From the NCBI GenBank assembly GCA_964531285.1, contig CAZHDI010000093.1:1-13572 (forward strand): a stretch of 13,572 bases of DNA. The letters are read 5' to 3'. The notes below the pieces were generated by a model. The model was given only the letters and a program-made list of their open reading frames with translations, did no database searches and was not told where the DNA came from. Positions 13,395 through 13,572 of the stretch are shown piece after piece. The position numbers were made by a program, and so were the translations under genes. Position 1 is the first letter of the stretch. Every line of letters begins with the position of its first letter. The stretch is from CAZHDI01 sp964531285. Its GTDB lineage: Bacteria; Pseudomonadota; Alphaproteobacteria; JAJFIK01.

Positions 13395-13572
13395 TGGCCG
13401 AGGAACAGCCCCGTACCCTGAAGGATCTATCGGATCTGTCGGATAGCGATAAAGCCGCGGCAATGGGCGAACCGGCCCCGCGCGAACCGAAGATCGACGA
13501 GCACGGCCGCGCCTATGCCCCGGGCAAGCGCACGGCCGCGGTGGCCCGCGTCAGGATCAAGCGCGGCACCGG
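13394..13572 (+). CDS. rpsI: 30S ribosomal protein S9, 5' part
   Basis: The gene starts at ATG 13394 (TAATG overlap with rplM) and runs off the window after about 59 codons. The first 30 or so residues are an acidic, Lys/Ser/Asp-rich extension (EEQPRTLKDLSDLSDSDK) of the kind many alphaproteobacterial S9 proteins carry. The conserved body begins with DEHGRAYAPGKRTAAVARVRIKRGTG, matching the S9 start where the protein contacts 16S rRNA near the decoding region. The partner gene and order are the usual rplM-rpsI. Confidence 0.95.
   Translation, partial: MAEEQPRTLKDLSDLSDSDKAAAMGEPAPREPKIDEHGRAYAPGKRTAAVARVRIKRGT

Overview
The window reads as chromosomal DNA of a high-GC alphaproteobacterium. 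The main pointers are a DUF2842 protein (a family largely confined to that class), a Cox15-type heme A synthase beside it, an S9 protein with the long acidic N-terminal extension common in alphaproteobacteria, and an L13-S9 pair next to a crotonase and a CoA-binding protein. A marine Maricaulales/Hyphomonadales/Rhodobacterales-type host is my best guess, from gene style only. I see no tRNA, rRNA, CRISPR array, insertion sequence or phage gene.

Left part (1-5443). A 15-bp tandem repeat sits at the very edge, then about 540 bp without a convincing gene. A 984-residue secreted RTX protein (+) follows. It has two copies of a roughly 250-residue RTX-plus-unknown module, with a LamG-type jelly-roll domain between them. 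A terminator separates it from a convergent small gene of unknown function (-). Next is a VanZ-type membrane protein (+) that also carries an extracytoplasmic LamG-type domain. Its 3' end overlaps the convergent malonyl-CoA synthetase gene by 34 bp.

Middle part (5410-8313, all minus strand). The matB-type gene has a long upstream region. This holds a -35-like element, an operator-like set of palindromes, several hairpins, a strong intrinsic terminator with an 8-T tract, and then a potential anti-Shine-Dalgarno segment. It looks either like a regulated mRNA leader or like an independent small RNA gene upstream of matB. To its right lie a secreted VOC-fold protein, a 26-residue single-helix membrane peptide and a DUF2842 membrane protein.

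Right part (8438-13572). Heme A synthase (+) converges on, and overlaps by 71 bp, a hybrid membrane histidine kinase (-). The kinase ribosome binding site lies inside a hairpin. A crotonase lacking both usual catalytic glutamates and a YccU-type CoA-binding protein form a likely minus-strand pair upstream of the kinase. They diverge from rplM-rpsI (+), which has a good promoter and runs off the right edge.

The genes do not form one pathway. The clearest functional groupings are L13-S9 (ribosome), the crotonase/CoA-binding pair with matB (acyl-CoA chemistry, not one operon), and Cox15 (cytochrome oxidase assembly). The most unusual items are the duplicated RTX module with five invariant histidines, the matB leader or small RNA, the two tail-to-tail overlaps, and the 26-residue membrane peptide.
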